From Massilia endophytica (GTDB taxonomy: Bacteria > Pseudomonadota > Gammaproteobacteria > Burkholderiales > Burkholderiaceae_D), in NCBI RefSeq assembly GCF_021165955.1, contig NZ_CP088952.1:1240001-1304000 (forward strand): 64,000 bases of DNA, given 5' to 3'. The first letter of the stretch is position 1; each line of letters starts with the position of its first letter. The notes beneath the pieces are model-generated. The model saw only the letters and a list, made by a program, of their open reading frames with translations. It did no database searches and was not told the DNA's origin. Shown here piece by piece: positions 46,413 through 55,026 of the stretch. The translations under genes were made by a program, and so were the position numbers.

Positions 46413-47801
46413 CTAGGGCTGGAAGCCGTCGGCGGTGATGTCGAGCTCGGTGACGTCGCCGTATTTGGCGGCGATCTGGCGGATATCGGCGGCCTTTCCG
46501 ATCAGGACCATCTGCAGGTTCTTGCGCGGGAAATGCTTGTCCACCAGCTGGCGCGCGCGTTCGGGCGTCAGGCTGTCGACGTCTTTCATGAAGTTGTCGA
46601 TCTGCTCGCGGCCGAAGTTCAGCGCGAACATCTCGCCCAGCAGCCCGGCCAGCTGCTCGCTCGTTTCGAAGCGCGGCGGGTACTGGCCCTTCACGTAGGC
46701 CTTGGCCGAATCGAGCGTGGCCTTGTCGATGCCCTTGTCCCACAGGCGGTTGTAGGTCTTGAGCGCGAGGTCCAGCGCAGCCTCGGTCTTCGGCAGCGCC
46801 GTGAAGCTGGAGATGGCGAAGGTGCCGGTCTGCGAGAGCGGCGAGAAGGCGCTGTTGGCGCCATAGGTCAGGCCCGAATTCACACGCAGTTCGTCGTTCA
46901 GCCAGGAGGTGAAGCGGCCGCCCAGCACCGTGTTCAGCACCTGCAGCGGAACGTAGTCCGCATCGCTGCGCGCAATGCCCGCGCCGCCGATCAGGAAGGT
47001 GGTTTCGATGGCGTCCGGCTTGTTCACCAGCCAGACGCGCGCCTTGCCGTTCTGGACCTTGCCATTGTCCGCCTGCTGCGGGGCCGGGCCTTCCGCTTTC
47101 CAGCCGCCGAACAGGCTCTCGATCTGACGCCGCATGTCGGAGGCCTTGAAGTCGCCCACCACGACGATGGCTGCATTATCGGGACGGAAGTAGCGCTGGT
47201 GGAAGGCCTTCACGTCGCTTTGCTTCAGGGCCTGCAGGCTGTTGACGGTGCCGCCAGCGGGATTGCCGTAGGCGCTGTCGCCGAACAGCATGGCGCGGTA
47301 GTAGACGCCCGCCACCTGGCGCGGGCTTTCCTTGGCCTGTTTCAGGCCGCTCACCTTGCGGGTGCGCAGCTTGTCCAGTTCCGCCGCATCGAAGCCCGGC
47401 TGCTGCACGATTTCGGCGAACAGGGGCAGCAGCGTATCGGTATCGGTCTTGGCGAAATTGGCCTGCACGGTGCTCATCTCGGTGCTGCTGCCGCCCGCCA
47501 GCGTGGCGCCGCGGAAGTCGAATGCCTCGTCGATATAGGCCTTGTTGTGCTTTTCGCTGCCCAGCAGGATGGCGTCGCCGGTCAGGTTGGCCAGGCCCGC
47601 CTGCTTGCCGTCGTTGACGGCGCCCGCCTTGACGACAGCCCGCACGGCGATCAGCGGCACTTCATGGCGTTCCATCAGCAGCACGGTCAGGCCGTTCGGC
47701 AGTTTTGCAGTTTCGTAGGCGGGCAGGCGGAATTCGGCGGCGCCCGCGCTTGCGGCCAGCAGCGTCAGCGCAACCGCGCTTGCAAACAGCTTCTTCATCA
47801 T
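46413..47801 (-). CDS. M16 peptidase-like subunit lacking the zinc motif
   Basis: About 462 residues. A signal peptide ends near AASAGA. The M16 fold is evident (KLPNGLTVLLMERHEVPLIAVRAVVKAG; RYFRPDNAAIVVVGDF; LGGRFTSWLNDELRVNSGLTYGANS). Where active members have HxxEH, this one reads LANLTGDAILLG, so it has no catalytic zinc site, as in the non-catalytic partner of paired M16 proteases. GGAGG fits the ATG at 47801; the ATG at 47807 overlaps the upstream stop as ATGA. It probably forms a heterodimer with the active subunit upstream, in the periplasm. Confidence 0.88.
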   Translation of the reverse strand: MMKKLFASAVALTLLAASAGAAEFRLPAYETAKLPNGLTVLLMERHEVPLIAVRAVVKAGAVNDGKQAGLANLTGDAILLGSEKHNKAYIDEAFDFRGATLAGGSSTEMSTVQANFAKTDTDTLLPLFAEIVQQPGFDAAELDKLRTRKVSGLKQAKESPRQVAGVYYRAMLFGDSAYGNPAGGTVNSLQALKQSDVKAFHQRYFRPDNAAIVVVGDFKASDMRRQIESLFGGWKAEGPAPQQADNGKVQNGKARVWLVNKPDAIETTFLIGGAGIARSDADYVPLQVLNTVLGGRFTSWLNDELRVNSGLTYGANSAFSPLSQTGTFAISSFTALPKTEAALDLALKTYNRLWDKGIDKATLDSAKAYVKGQYPPRFETSEQLAGLLGEMFALNFGREQIDNFMKDVDSLTPERARQLVDKHFPRKNLQMVLIGKAADIRQIAAKYGDVTELDITADGFQP

Positions 47802-47803
47802 TC

Positions 47804-49120
47804 TCATTCCTCCTTCGCGGCGAGCACGCCGATGGTGCGCTGCGATTTCTTCAGGTATTTGGCGGCGACGGCCTGGATGTCGGCCGGTTTCAGTTTTTCG
47901 TATTCGGACGCGGCGTCGAACATCTTCTTGTAGCCGCCGAAGAAGACTTCGTAGTTGCCCAGCTGCTGGGCCTTGCCGTTGATGGTTTCCTGGGCGCGGT
48001 AGAGGTTGAGCAGCTTGCGGTTCTTCACCTTCTGCAGTTCCTGCTCGCTCACGCCTTCGGCAACGAGCTTGTCGATTTCGGCCAGCAGGGCCTTCTCCAC
48101 ACGCGAGGCTTCCACGCCGTTGGCGGCAACCGCGAACAGATAGAGCAGGCCGGGGTCGAAGCCGTCCGTGGTGTCGGCGCCGACCTGGGTGGCCAGCTGC
48201 TGCTCCACCAGGGCCTTGTACAGGCGCGAGGTCTTGCCTTCGGTGAGCAGGGTTTGCAGCACGTCCAGCGCGTAGTGGTCGGCATGGTCGGCCTGCGGCG
48301 CCTTGTAGGCCACCATCAGGTTGGCGGAAGTCGCGGAGGGCTTGGCGACGAAGAGGCGGCGCTCGCCTTTTTGTTCGGGTTCCACCGTGCGCACGGCGGG
48401 CGGCATGGCGCGCTTCGGAATGGAGCCGAAGTACTTGGCGGCCATGGCCTGCACCTTGTCCGCCTTCACGTCGCCCACGATCACGGCCACCGCATTGTTC
48501 GGCGCGTAGTAGGTGCGGAAGTAGTTGTTCAGGTCCTGCTGCGTCCAGGCCTTGATGTCCGACTCCACGCCGATCACGGGCCAGGAGTAGGGATGGGCCG
48601 TGTAGGCGACGCTGTTCAGGTCTTCCATCAGCATGCGGATATTGGAGTTCTCCAGGCCCGTGCTGCGTTCGGACAGCACCACGCCACGCTCGCTTTCCAC
48701 CATCTTCGGGTCGATGGAGAGGTTGGCGATGCGGTCACTCTCAAGCTTGAAGATGGTTTCCAGCGACGAGGCGGGGAACCAGTCCTGGTACACGGTCACG
48801 TCGCTGTTGGTGTAGGCGTTGTTGGAGCCGCCGTTCGCTTCCATGGTGCGGTCGAACATCTTGGGCCCGTAGTGCCTGGAGCCGTTGAACATCATGTGTT
48901 CGAAGAAGTGGGAAAGGCCTGTGGTGCCGGGCGCCTCGTTGCGCGAGCCTACCTTCCAGAAGGTGTACATGTTCGCGTTGGGGATGGAGCTGCTTTCCAG
49001 GACGATGAACTTCATCCCGTTGGGCAGCGTGAACGATTTGACCTGATCGGCTGTGAGCGCAGCCTGCGCGGTGGCGGCGGCGCCAAGGGCGATACCCGCA
49101 GCCAGGACTTTCCACTTCAT
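47804..49120 (-). CDS. M16-family zinc protease, catalytic subunit
   Basis: 438 residues. The start at 49120 has AAAGGATC upstream; a longer frame to 49171 lacks one. A signal peptide ends near TAQA. HxxEH is present as HFFEH at 71-75 with a downstream Glu near 151 (VVLSE), the inverted zinc motif of the pitrilysin/processing-peptidase family. The C-terminal domain has the typical YAPNNAVAVIVGDV and TEGKTSRLYKALV segments. Likely a periplasmic peptidase acting with the zinc-less subunit, whose gene it overlaps. Confidence 0.9.
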   Translation of the reverse strand: MKWKVLAAGIALGAAATAQAALTADQVKSFTLPNGMKFIVLESSSIPNANMYTFWKVGSRNEAPGTTGLSHFFEHMMFNGSRHYGPKMFDRTMEANGGSNNAYTNSDVTVYQDWFPASSLETIFKLESDRIANLSIDPKMVESERGVVLSERSTGLENSNIRMLMEDLNSVAYTAHPYSWPVIGVESDIKAWTQQDLNNYFRTYYAPNNAVAVIVGDVKADKVQAMAAKYFGSIPKRAMPPAVRTVEPEQKGERRLFVAKPSATSANLMVAYKAPQADHADHYALDVLQTLLTEGKTSRLYKALVEQQLATQVGADTTDGFDPGLLYLFAVAANGVEASRVEKALLAEIDKLVAEGVSEQELQKVKNRKLLNLYRAQETINGKAQQLGNYEVFFGGYKKMFDAASEYEKLKPADIQAVAAKYLKKSQRTIGVLAAKEE

Positions 49121-49210
49121 GATTGATCCTTTCGGTTGAAAGAGCAGTCGCCAAGCATAAGGGAATTGCAAGTAAAATGCACCTGTTCCAGATCAACTTA
49201 TGAGCACGCG

Positions 49211-49696
49211 ATGGATAGCGCAATGCACTGGTCGGCCCACGAGCTGACGATGACGGTCCTGATGACCCCCGACATGGCCAATTTCTCCGGCAATGTCCAC
49301 GGCGGCACCATCCTGAAATTCCTGGACAGCGTGGCCTATGCCTGCGCCAGCCGCTATTCGGGCAGCTATGTGGTGACCCTGTCGGTGGACCAGGTGATGT
49401 TCCTCCAGCCTATCCACGTGGGCGAGCTGGTGACTTTCCTGGCGTCCGTGAACTACACGGGCACCACGTCCATGGAAGTGGGCATCCGCGTCGTCACCGA
49501 GAATATCCAGCAGCGCCTGGTGCGCCATGCGAACAGCTGCTATTTCACGATGGTGGCGGTGGATGGCGACCGCAAGCCGGTGCCCGTGCCGCAGCTGGTG
49601 CCGCAGACGCCGGAGCAGGTTGCCCGCTTCGAGCAGGCCAAGGCGCGCAAGGCCGCGCGCCTCGCGCTGCATGGGGCAAAGAAAAAGCCTGCTTAA
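49211..49696 (+). CDS. Acyl-CoA thioesterase, hotdog fold (YciA/ACOT type)
   Basis: 161 residues. Signature GNVHGGTILKFLDSVAYACASRYSG with the catalytic Asp, then VDQVMFLQPIHVGELV and FTMVAVDGDRKPVPVPQLVP, which place it in the medium/long-chain acyl-CoA thioesterase group. It hydrolyses acyl-CoA to acid and CoA; the preferred chain is not readable. Basic C-terminal tail (KARKAARLALHGAKKK). Start at the ATG 49211, with weak ribosome site; the next in-frame ATG is 49223. It converges with a 4-base overlap on the CHASE-GGDEF-EAL gene. Confidence 0.88.
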   Translation: MDSAMHWSAHELTMTVLMTPDMANFSGNVHGGTILKFLDSVAYACASRYSGSYVVTLSVDQVMFLQPIHVGELVTFLASVNYTGTTSMEVGIRVVTENIQQRLVRHANSCYFTMVAVDGDRKPVPVPQLVPQTPEQVARFEQAKARKAARLALHGAKKKPA

Positions 49697-52557
49697 GCGC
49701 GCAGGCGTTCCGCGTTTTCCTCTTCCAGCATGGCCTGCAGATCCGCCGCCGCGAGCGGACGGCTGAACAGGTAGCCCTGCATCTCGTCGCAGGCGTGACG
49801 GCGCAGGAAGGCCAGCTGCGCCGCCGTTTCCACGCCTTCCGCAATCACGCGCAGCTTGAGGTTGTGGGCCAGGGCGATGATGGACACCACAATCGCCGCC
49901 TGGTCCGCCTCTTCGCCGTCGCGGCCGATGTCGCCCACGAAGGAGCGGTCGATCTTGAGCACGTCGATGGGGAAGTTGCGCAGGTAGGAGAAGCTGGAAT
50001 ACCCGGTGCCGAAATCGTCGATGGAGAGGGCCACGCCCAACGCCTTCAGCTCGTGCAGCAGCCCGACCGCCTGCGTGACGTCGTTCATGAACACACTCTC
50101 CGTGAGCTCCAGCTCCAGGCAGCGGGCGGGCAACCCCGTATCCGACAGCACCTTCTCGATGGAGGCGACAAGTCCCGGCTGCGCGAACTGGCGCGCCGAG
50201 AGGTTTACGGCCATGCGCAGTTCCGGCAGCCCGGTGTCCAGCCATGCGCGCGCCTGGGCGCAGGCCGTTTGCATGACCCAGGCGCCGATCGGCACGATCA
50301 ATCCTGTTTCTTCGGCCAGCGAAATGAAGCGGTCCGGCGGCACCATGCCCAGCTCGGGGTGCTGCCAGCGCAGCAGCGCTTCGACGCCGACGATGTCCCC
50401 GCTGGCGATATCGACCTGCGGCTGGTAATGCAGCACGAACTCACCGCGCTCCAGCGCCTTGCGCAGCGCGCCCTCGATGCGCAGCCGCTCCTGGGCTTCC
50501 TCGTTCATGGCGGGCTGGTAGAACTGGTAGCAGTTGCGCCCCATCTTCTTGGCCGAGTACATGGCGATGTCGGCATGCTCGATCAGGTGCTGGGCGGGCG
50601 TGCCGTCCGCCTCGTAGACCGCGACGCCGATGGAGCAGGTGACGGCGAATTCCTTGCCGTCCAGGAGCACGGGCTGGGCCAGCGCGCGCATCACCCGGCC
50701 CACGATATCGGGCGAAAGGGTTTCATCCGGATATTCGCTGAGGATGGCCACGAATTCGTCGCCCGAGAGGCGGGCCACGGTGTCGCTTTCGCGCACGCTC
50801 GACTGCAGGCGGCTGGCAATGGTCTTCAGCAGCAGGTCGCCCGCCTTGTGGCCCATGGTGTCGTTCACGAACTTGAAGCGGTCAAGGTCGATGAGCATCA
50901 CCCATAGCGGATGGCCGCTGCGGTTGGCGTAGGCGATGGCCTGCGAGAGCCGGTCCTGCAGCAGCATGCGGTTCGGCAGGCCGGTGAGCACGTCGTGGTG
51001 GGCGATATGCTGGATGCGCTGCTCCGCTTCCTTGCGTTCGGTGATCTCGCTGCCCGTGCCGCGGTAGCCTTTGAATTCGCCCTTGCTGTCGTAGACCGGT
51101 TCACCGCTGGTCTGGAACCAGCGCGTCACGCCGTCGTTGCCCACCATCGAGTATTCCAGGTTGGAGAAGGGCAGGCGGGCATCGAGCAGGGCCTGGTGTT
51201 CGCGGCCCCATTTCGTGTTCAGCATTTCGGGGTTGGCCTGCCAGCGCGTCTGGCCGATATAGTCGTCCTTGTTGAAGTGGCCCTTCTCGAAGAAGCCGCC
51301 CGTGATGTGCGTGAAGCGGTACTGCGCGTCCTGCTCCCAGTACCAGTCCGAGGACAGGGCCAGCAGGCGGCGGAAGCGCTGTTCGCTTTCCTGCAGGGCG
51401 CGCTCCGTACGCTGGCGCATCAGCACGTCGGCGTTGAGCTTCTCGTTGCTGCGCCGGAGGTCGGCGGTGCGCGCGTCGACCAGGAGCTGCACCCGGCGCG
51501 AGCGCTGCACCAGCGTGTGCACCAGTGCCGCGCCCAGGACGCTGAACAGAATGCCGCCCAGCAGGGTGCTCAGGGAACCCAGGTGATCGGCCAGGAAGGG
51601 GCGGGGCAGGGCGTCGATGCGCACATGCCAGGGCTGGCCCAGCACCTGGAAGGTTTGCGTTTCGCTGTCCTGGTAGTCCGGCGCCAGCCAGTCCGGCAGC
51701 ACGCTCAGGAGGCCGCCGGGCGACGCGGGAGCCTGGCCTGTGGTGTAGACGGCGGTGGCCTCATTGGGTTCGTCGCCCACGTACACGCGCACCAGCACCC
51801 GGTTGTCGTCCAGCAGGCCGCCGTATTGCAGGATGGTGTGCACGAGGTGGGGCGCGCGGATCACGGCAGCCGTATCGCCGACCCAGGCGCTGTGCCGCTG
51901 CTCATAGGTATCGAGGGGCGCACCCGGCTGGTAGACCGGCATGATCATGGTGAAGCTGTTGGTGCGCTTCGGATCCTGCGCCAGCCGCAGGAGGGCGGTG
52001 GCCGCCGGTTTGCCGGTACGCAGAATGCGCTCGATGGCCGCACGCACCGCCTTGTTCGGGCTTACGTCCAGGCCGAAAGCGGCTTCGTTGCCCTGCATGG
52101 GCTCCAGGTAATCGACCACATTGTAGCTTTCACTCACCGGCGCAGGCTGCTGGCCGGTGGCCGTCATCTGGCGTACGGCGAAACCGGGTATGCTGCGCTG
52201 CATGTCCGCTTCGTAGGCCAGGCGCTGCCCGTGGTTCAGCATGCGGTGGAAGTTGAAGGCCTGGATGAAGGGATAGCGCTGCAGCAGGGGGCGGGTGAAG
52301 ACGCGGAACTGTTCGCGCGTTACCGGCGTCACGGTGCGGAACAGCTGGTTCGTCACCGTGAGCACTTCCACGGTTTCGTCCAGGCCGCGCTGGATGGCGG
52401 CCACGCGCATGCTGGCGCGCTGCTGGAAACCGAGCGACTGCTTTGCGTATTCGAGGCGGCTGACTGCGAGGAAGAGCACTGCCGTCGCCGCAAGGCCGGC
52501 GCCCAGCGTCAACGCCGCTGCGTAGGATACCGGTGATGACTTGCGGCGAAACGCCAT
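49693..52557 (-). CDS. CHASE-PAS-GGDEF-EAL cyclic-di-GMP protein
   Basis: 954 residues from the ATG at 52557, preceded by AAGGA. TM1 ~13-32; periplasmic CHASE domain ~75-285 (RYPFIQAFNFHRML and later VRVYVGDE); TM2 ~335-355; PAS ~390-510 (DWYWEQDAQYRFTHITGG); GGDEF ~525-685 with SGDEF, a tolerated form, near 597 and LIDLDRFKFVND; EAL ~695-945 with VGVEALLRWQ and DDFGTGYSSF. Both enzymatic domains look intact. The CHASE domain would sense a small extracellular ligand. It overlaps the thioesterase by 4 bases at its 3' end. Confidence 0.9.
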   Translation of the reverse strand: MAFRRKSSPVSYAAALTLGAGLAATAVLFLAVSRLEYAKQSLGFQQRASMRVAAIQRGLDETVEVLTVTNQLFRTVTPVTREQFRVFTRPLLQRYPFIQAFNFHRMLNHGQRLAYEADMQRSIPGFAVRQMTATGQQPAPVSESYNVVDYLEPMQGNEAAFGLDVSPNKAVRAAIERILRTGKPAATALLRLAQDPKRTNSFTMIMPVYQPGAPLDTYEQRHSAWVGDTAAVIRAPHLVHTILQYGGLLDDNRVLVRVYVGDEPNEATAVYTTGQAPASPGGLLSVLPDWLAPDYQDSETQTFQVLGQPWHVRIDALPRPFLADHLGSLSTLLGGILFSVLGAALVHTLVQRSRRVQLLVDARTADLRRSNEKLNADVLMRQRTERALQESEQRFRRLLALSSDWYWEQDAQYRFTHITGGFFEKGHFNKDDYIGQTRWQANPEMLNTKWGREHQALLDARLPFSNLEYSMVGNDGVTRWFQTSGEPVYDSKGEFKGYRGTGSEITERKEAEQRIQHIAHHDVLTGLPNRMLLQDRLSQAIAYANRSGHPLWVMLIDLDRFKFVNDTMGHKAGDLLLKTIASRLQSSVRESDTVARLSGDEFVAILSEYPDETLSPDIVGRVMRALAQPVLLDGKEFAVTCSIGVAVYEADGTPAQHLIEHADIAMYSAKKMGRNCYQFYQPAMNEEAQERLRIEGALRKALERGEFVLHYQPQVDIASGDIVGVEALLRWQHPELGMVPPDRFISLAEETGLIVPIGAWVMQTACAQARAWLDTGLPELRMAVNLSARQFAQPGLVASIEKVLSDTGLPARCLELELTESVFMNDVTQAVGLLHELKALGVALSIDDFGTGYSSFSYLRNFPIDVLKIDRSFVGDIGRDGEEADQAAIVVSIIALAHNLKLRVIAEGVETAAQLAFLRRHACDEMQGYLFSRPLAAADLQAMLEEENAERLRA

Positions 52558-52652
52558 GTAATTCCTTTTTACTAATGTTGCTGCGATTCGGGCCGCGCTC
52601 ATCAGTTTGTCACAAAACCAGCGTTCTGCCGACTGTCAAATTGCCACAGTTT

Positions 52653-53411
52653 TCAGCGGCGGCGCCGCAATGCGGCCACCACCCAGTGCGCCAGCAGGCG
52701 GTTCGCAAGGCCGAAACCCATGCCCGGCCAGAGGCCCTGGCGGGCTGCCACGCGCCGCTGCATGCGTACCGCATGGGTCGCCGGACCGGCTCCCGCCTTG
52801 ACAGCGAAAACAATGCGGTTGTTTCCGGCGATGCCGCGGAACTGGCAGGTGCGGCCATGGAAGCAGTCGCGCAGGCGGCGCAGCATGTCGGCGTAGTGCG
52901 GGTCGTAGCTGAAGATATTCGTTACCAGCAGGCCGTCCGGGCGCAGGGCGCGGCGGCAGTGGGCATAGAAGCTGGCGCTGCCCAGGGCAGGCGGCAGGCC
53001 TTTGCTGTCGAAGCCGTCCAGGAGCAGCACATCGGCGCTGCCGCTCATTTTCCCGATGAAGCTGGCGGCGTCGGCGTGGATGACGCGAAAGCGTTCGCTG
53101 TCCGGCGGCACCCCGAAGCGCTCGCGCAGGGCGATAACGTCCTCGCGCAGCTCCAGCACCGTGATGCGGCTGTGCGGCAGGTAGCGGTGGCAGAACTTGG
53201 CCAGGGAGCCGCCGCCCAGGCCCACCATCACGATATGCTGCGGCTGTGGTTTAAAGAGCACAAAACACATCATGGCCCGCGCATAGGCCAGCAGGAGGCG
53301 GTGCGGGTCGGCCAGGTCCATCTGGCTCTGGATCTCGCCCGGCGCGAATTCGAGCGTCAGGCGTCCCGCGCGCTGGCGCACGCGCGGCCGGGCATCGGAA
53401 GACGGGGGCAT
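52653..53411 (-). CDS. Spermidine synthase-like methyltransferase-fold protein
   Basis: 252 residues. A Rossmann methyltransferase core with IVMVGLGGGSLAKFCHRYLP (nucleotide loop), VLELREDVIALRERFGV and ADVLLLDGFDSKGLP, as in the polyamine aminopropyltransferase family. It lacks an N-terminal beta domain and the C-terminus is basic (LAHWVVAALRRRR). Such short homologues are annotated as spermidine synthase-like, but whether it makes polyamines is unknown. It stands alone on the minus strand. Confidence 0.75.
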   Translation of the reverse strand: MPPSSDARPRVRQRAGRLTLEFAPGEIQSQMDLADPHRLLLAYARAMMCFVLFKPQPQHIVMVGLGGGSLAKFCHRYLPHSRITVLELREDVIALRERFGVPPDSERFRVIHADAASFIGKMSGSADVLLLDGFDSKGLPPALGSASFYAHCRRALRPDGLLVTNIFSYDPHYADMLRRLRDCFHGRTCQFRGIAGNNRIVFAVKAGAGPATHAVRMQRRVAARQGLWPGMGFGLANRLLAHWVVAALRRRR

Positions 53412-53482
53412 CTTGCTCGCTTGTTATGGCTGCTGAAGTTCTGATAAGCTCATGGTAGCCGCCAGCGCTACGGAGAGACAAT

Positions 53483-53758
53483 ATGTTTTTGGACCACCCC
53501 ACCATCACCGCCACCAACAGCCTGACCGAGCCGGACCGCCTGGAACGCCTGACGCGGGTGTACGGCTACGTGGCCGCGCTGGCCGACCTGGCCGGACACC
53601 AGCACCTGATCGAAAAGATCAGCCAGCTGCACGACCACAAGGGCACCCTGATCGTGTTCTGGCACGACGCGCCGACCGAGGAGGAGAAGGCGCTGTTCGT
53701 GCAGGGCTGGGCCAGCCGCATGGGCGATGGCAGCACGAATGTGGAACACGAGGTCTGA
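53483..53758 (+). CDS. Hypothetical 91-residue acidic protein
   Basis: No recognised family. Contains short helices (LTRVYGYVAALADLAGHQHLIEKISQLHDH) and a GTLIVFW strand, so probably folded. Ribosome site GGAGAGA lies 6 bases before ATG. It precedes a diguanylate cyclase-like gene by 25 bases on the same strand and may be co-transcribed. No function proposed. Confidence 0.6.
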   Translation: MFLDHPTITATNSLTEPDRLERLTRVYGYVAALADLAGHQHLIEKISQLHDHKGTLIVFWHDAPTEEEKALFVQGWASRMGDGSTNVEHEV

Positions 53759-53783
53759 GCGCGCCGCCTTCCGCGGCTGAACT

Positions 53784-54962
53784 ATGGATATCAAAACCCT
53801 GATCCTGGCGCTGGCACTTGGCAATGTGACCCTGTGCGCGGCGCTGTTCTTTCACGACTACCAGACGCGCAAGCTGCTGGCCCTCACCACCTGGACCATG
53901 GCCAAGCAGTTCCAGGCCGTGGCCTGGCTCCTGTTGTATTTTCGCGGCGTCGTGCCGGAGATGCTGGCGGGCCCCGTAGCCAACAGCCTGCTCCTGGCGG
54001 GCCTGGCCCTGGATGCGGGAGCGCTGTGGGAGGCGGGCGGACGCGTGCGCTGGCGCCGCATCCTGCTGCCTGCGCTGGCGGCGGGACTGGCCGTCTATCT
54101 CGCATCCTATCTGTGGGACGCCGAGTCGGGCCTGCGCGCGGCGGCCGGTTCGGCCATCGCCGGGGCCTTCGTGCTGGCGGGCGTGGCCGCGCTGGCCCGC
54201 CGCTGGGCCGAGGGCAGCATGCTGCGCCGCTTCCTGGCGGTGACCAGCGCCGTGCTGGCCCTGGCCATCGCCAACCGCGGCCTGACGCCCCTGATCCTGC
54301 CGGAAGGCTGGTACTGGGTGAGCCCGAACCTGATGCAGGGCCTGGGCTACGGCGCGTTCTACCTGCTCATGCTGGCCAACGGCTTCGGTTACCTGCTGCT
54401 CTCGCGCGAGAAGCTGCAGGGCGAGCTGGCCCGCCTGGAAGTGGTGGACCCGCTTACGGACGTGCCGAACCGCCGCGGCTTCTACAATGCGCTGGCGCCG
54501 TGGATGTCGCTGGCGCGCCGTCCCGGCCAGCCCACGGCCCTGATCCTGCTGGAGCTGGACCAGTTCAAGCCGATCAACGACCACTACGGCCACCCCGTCG
54601 GCGACACGGTGCTCAAGGCCATGGTCGATGCCTGTAACAAGCAGCTGCGCGACAGCGACCAGATAGGCCGCCTGGGCGGCGCCGAGTTCGCGATCCAGCT
54701 GCCCCGCACCAGCCTGCAGGATGCCCTTGTCGTGGCGGAGCGCATCCGCAGCGCCGTGGCGGCGAAGCCGGTGAAGGCCGAGCGGGCCCTGATCAATATC
54801 ACGCTCAGCCTGGGCGTGACCACCATCCGCGCCGACGACAGCACCGTGAGCCTGTTCAAGCGCGCCGACGAAGCCCTGCAGGCGGCCAAGCTGCGCGGCG
54901 CCAACCAGGTGGCCGAGGCGGCCCCCGCGCCCGAGCCGGACGAGGAGTTCAGCCTGTCATAG
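53784..54962 (+). CDS. Membrane diguanylate cyclase-like protein with GGAEF
   Basis: 392 residues. About six membrane helices in the first ~200 residues (ALALGNVTLCAAL, AVAWLLLYF, ALAAGLAVYLA, AIAGAFVLAGVAAL, AVLALAIA and GFGYLLLS), then a GGDEF domain ~215-375. The first metal strand LLELDQFKPINDHYGH is normal, but the signature reads GGAEF (Ala300 in place of the third Asp/Glu), which should weaken or abolish cyclase activity unless compensated. It may be a c-di-GMP or GTP sensor, or partly active. Confidence 0.85.
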   Translation: MDIKTLILALALGNVTLCAALFFHDYQTRKLLALTTWTMAKQFQAVAWLLLYFRGVVPEMLAGPVANSLLLAGLALDAGALWEAGGRVRWRRILLPALAAGLAVYLASYLWDAESGLRAAAGSAIAGAFVLAGVAALARRWAEGSMLRRFLAVTSAVLALAIANRGLTPLILPEGWYWVSPNLMQGLGYGAFYLLMLANGFGYLLLSREKLQGELARLEVVDPLTDVPNRRGFYNALAPWMSLARRPGQPTALILLELDQFKPINDHYGHPVGDTVLKAMVDACNKQLRDSDQIGRLGGAEFAIQLPRTSLQDALVVAERIRSAVAAKPVKAERALINITLSLGVTTIRADDSTVSLFKRADEALQAAKLRGANQVAEAAPAPEPDEEFSLS

Positions 54963-54990
54963 GCGCGTCATCTGCAGGGTGTACTGTGTT

Positions 54991-55024
54991 AGGATTTTCG
55001 TATAAACGATATAAACGGAATCCT
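54991..55024. promoter_or_regulatory. Inverted and direct repeats just upstream of ppx
   Basis: AGGATT (54991-54996) and AATCCT (55019-55024) flank two copies of TATAAACG (55001-55008 and 55010-55017). It ends 2 bases before the ATG of the Ppx/GppA gene and may combine a promoter -10 element with a regulator or RNA-level site. Confidence 0.35.
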
Positions 55025-55026
55025 AC

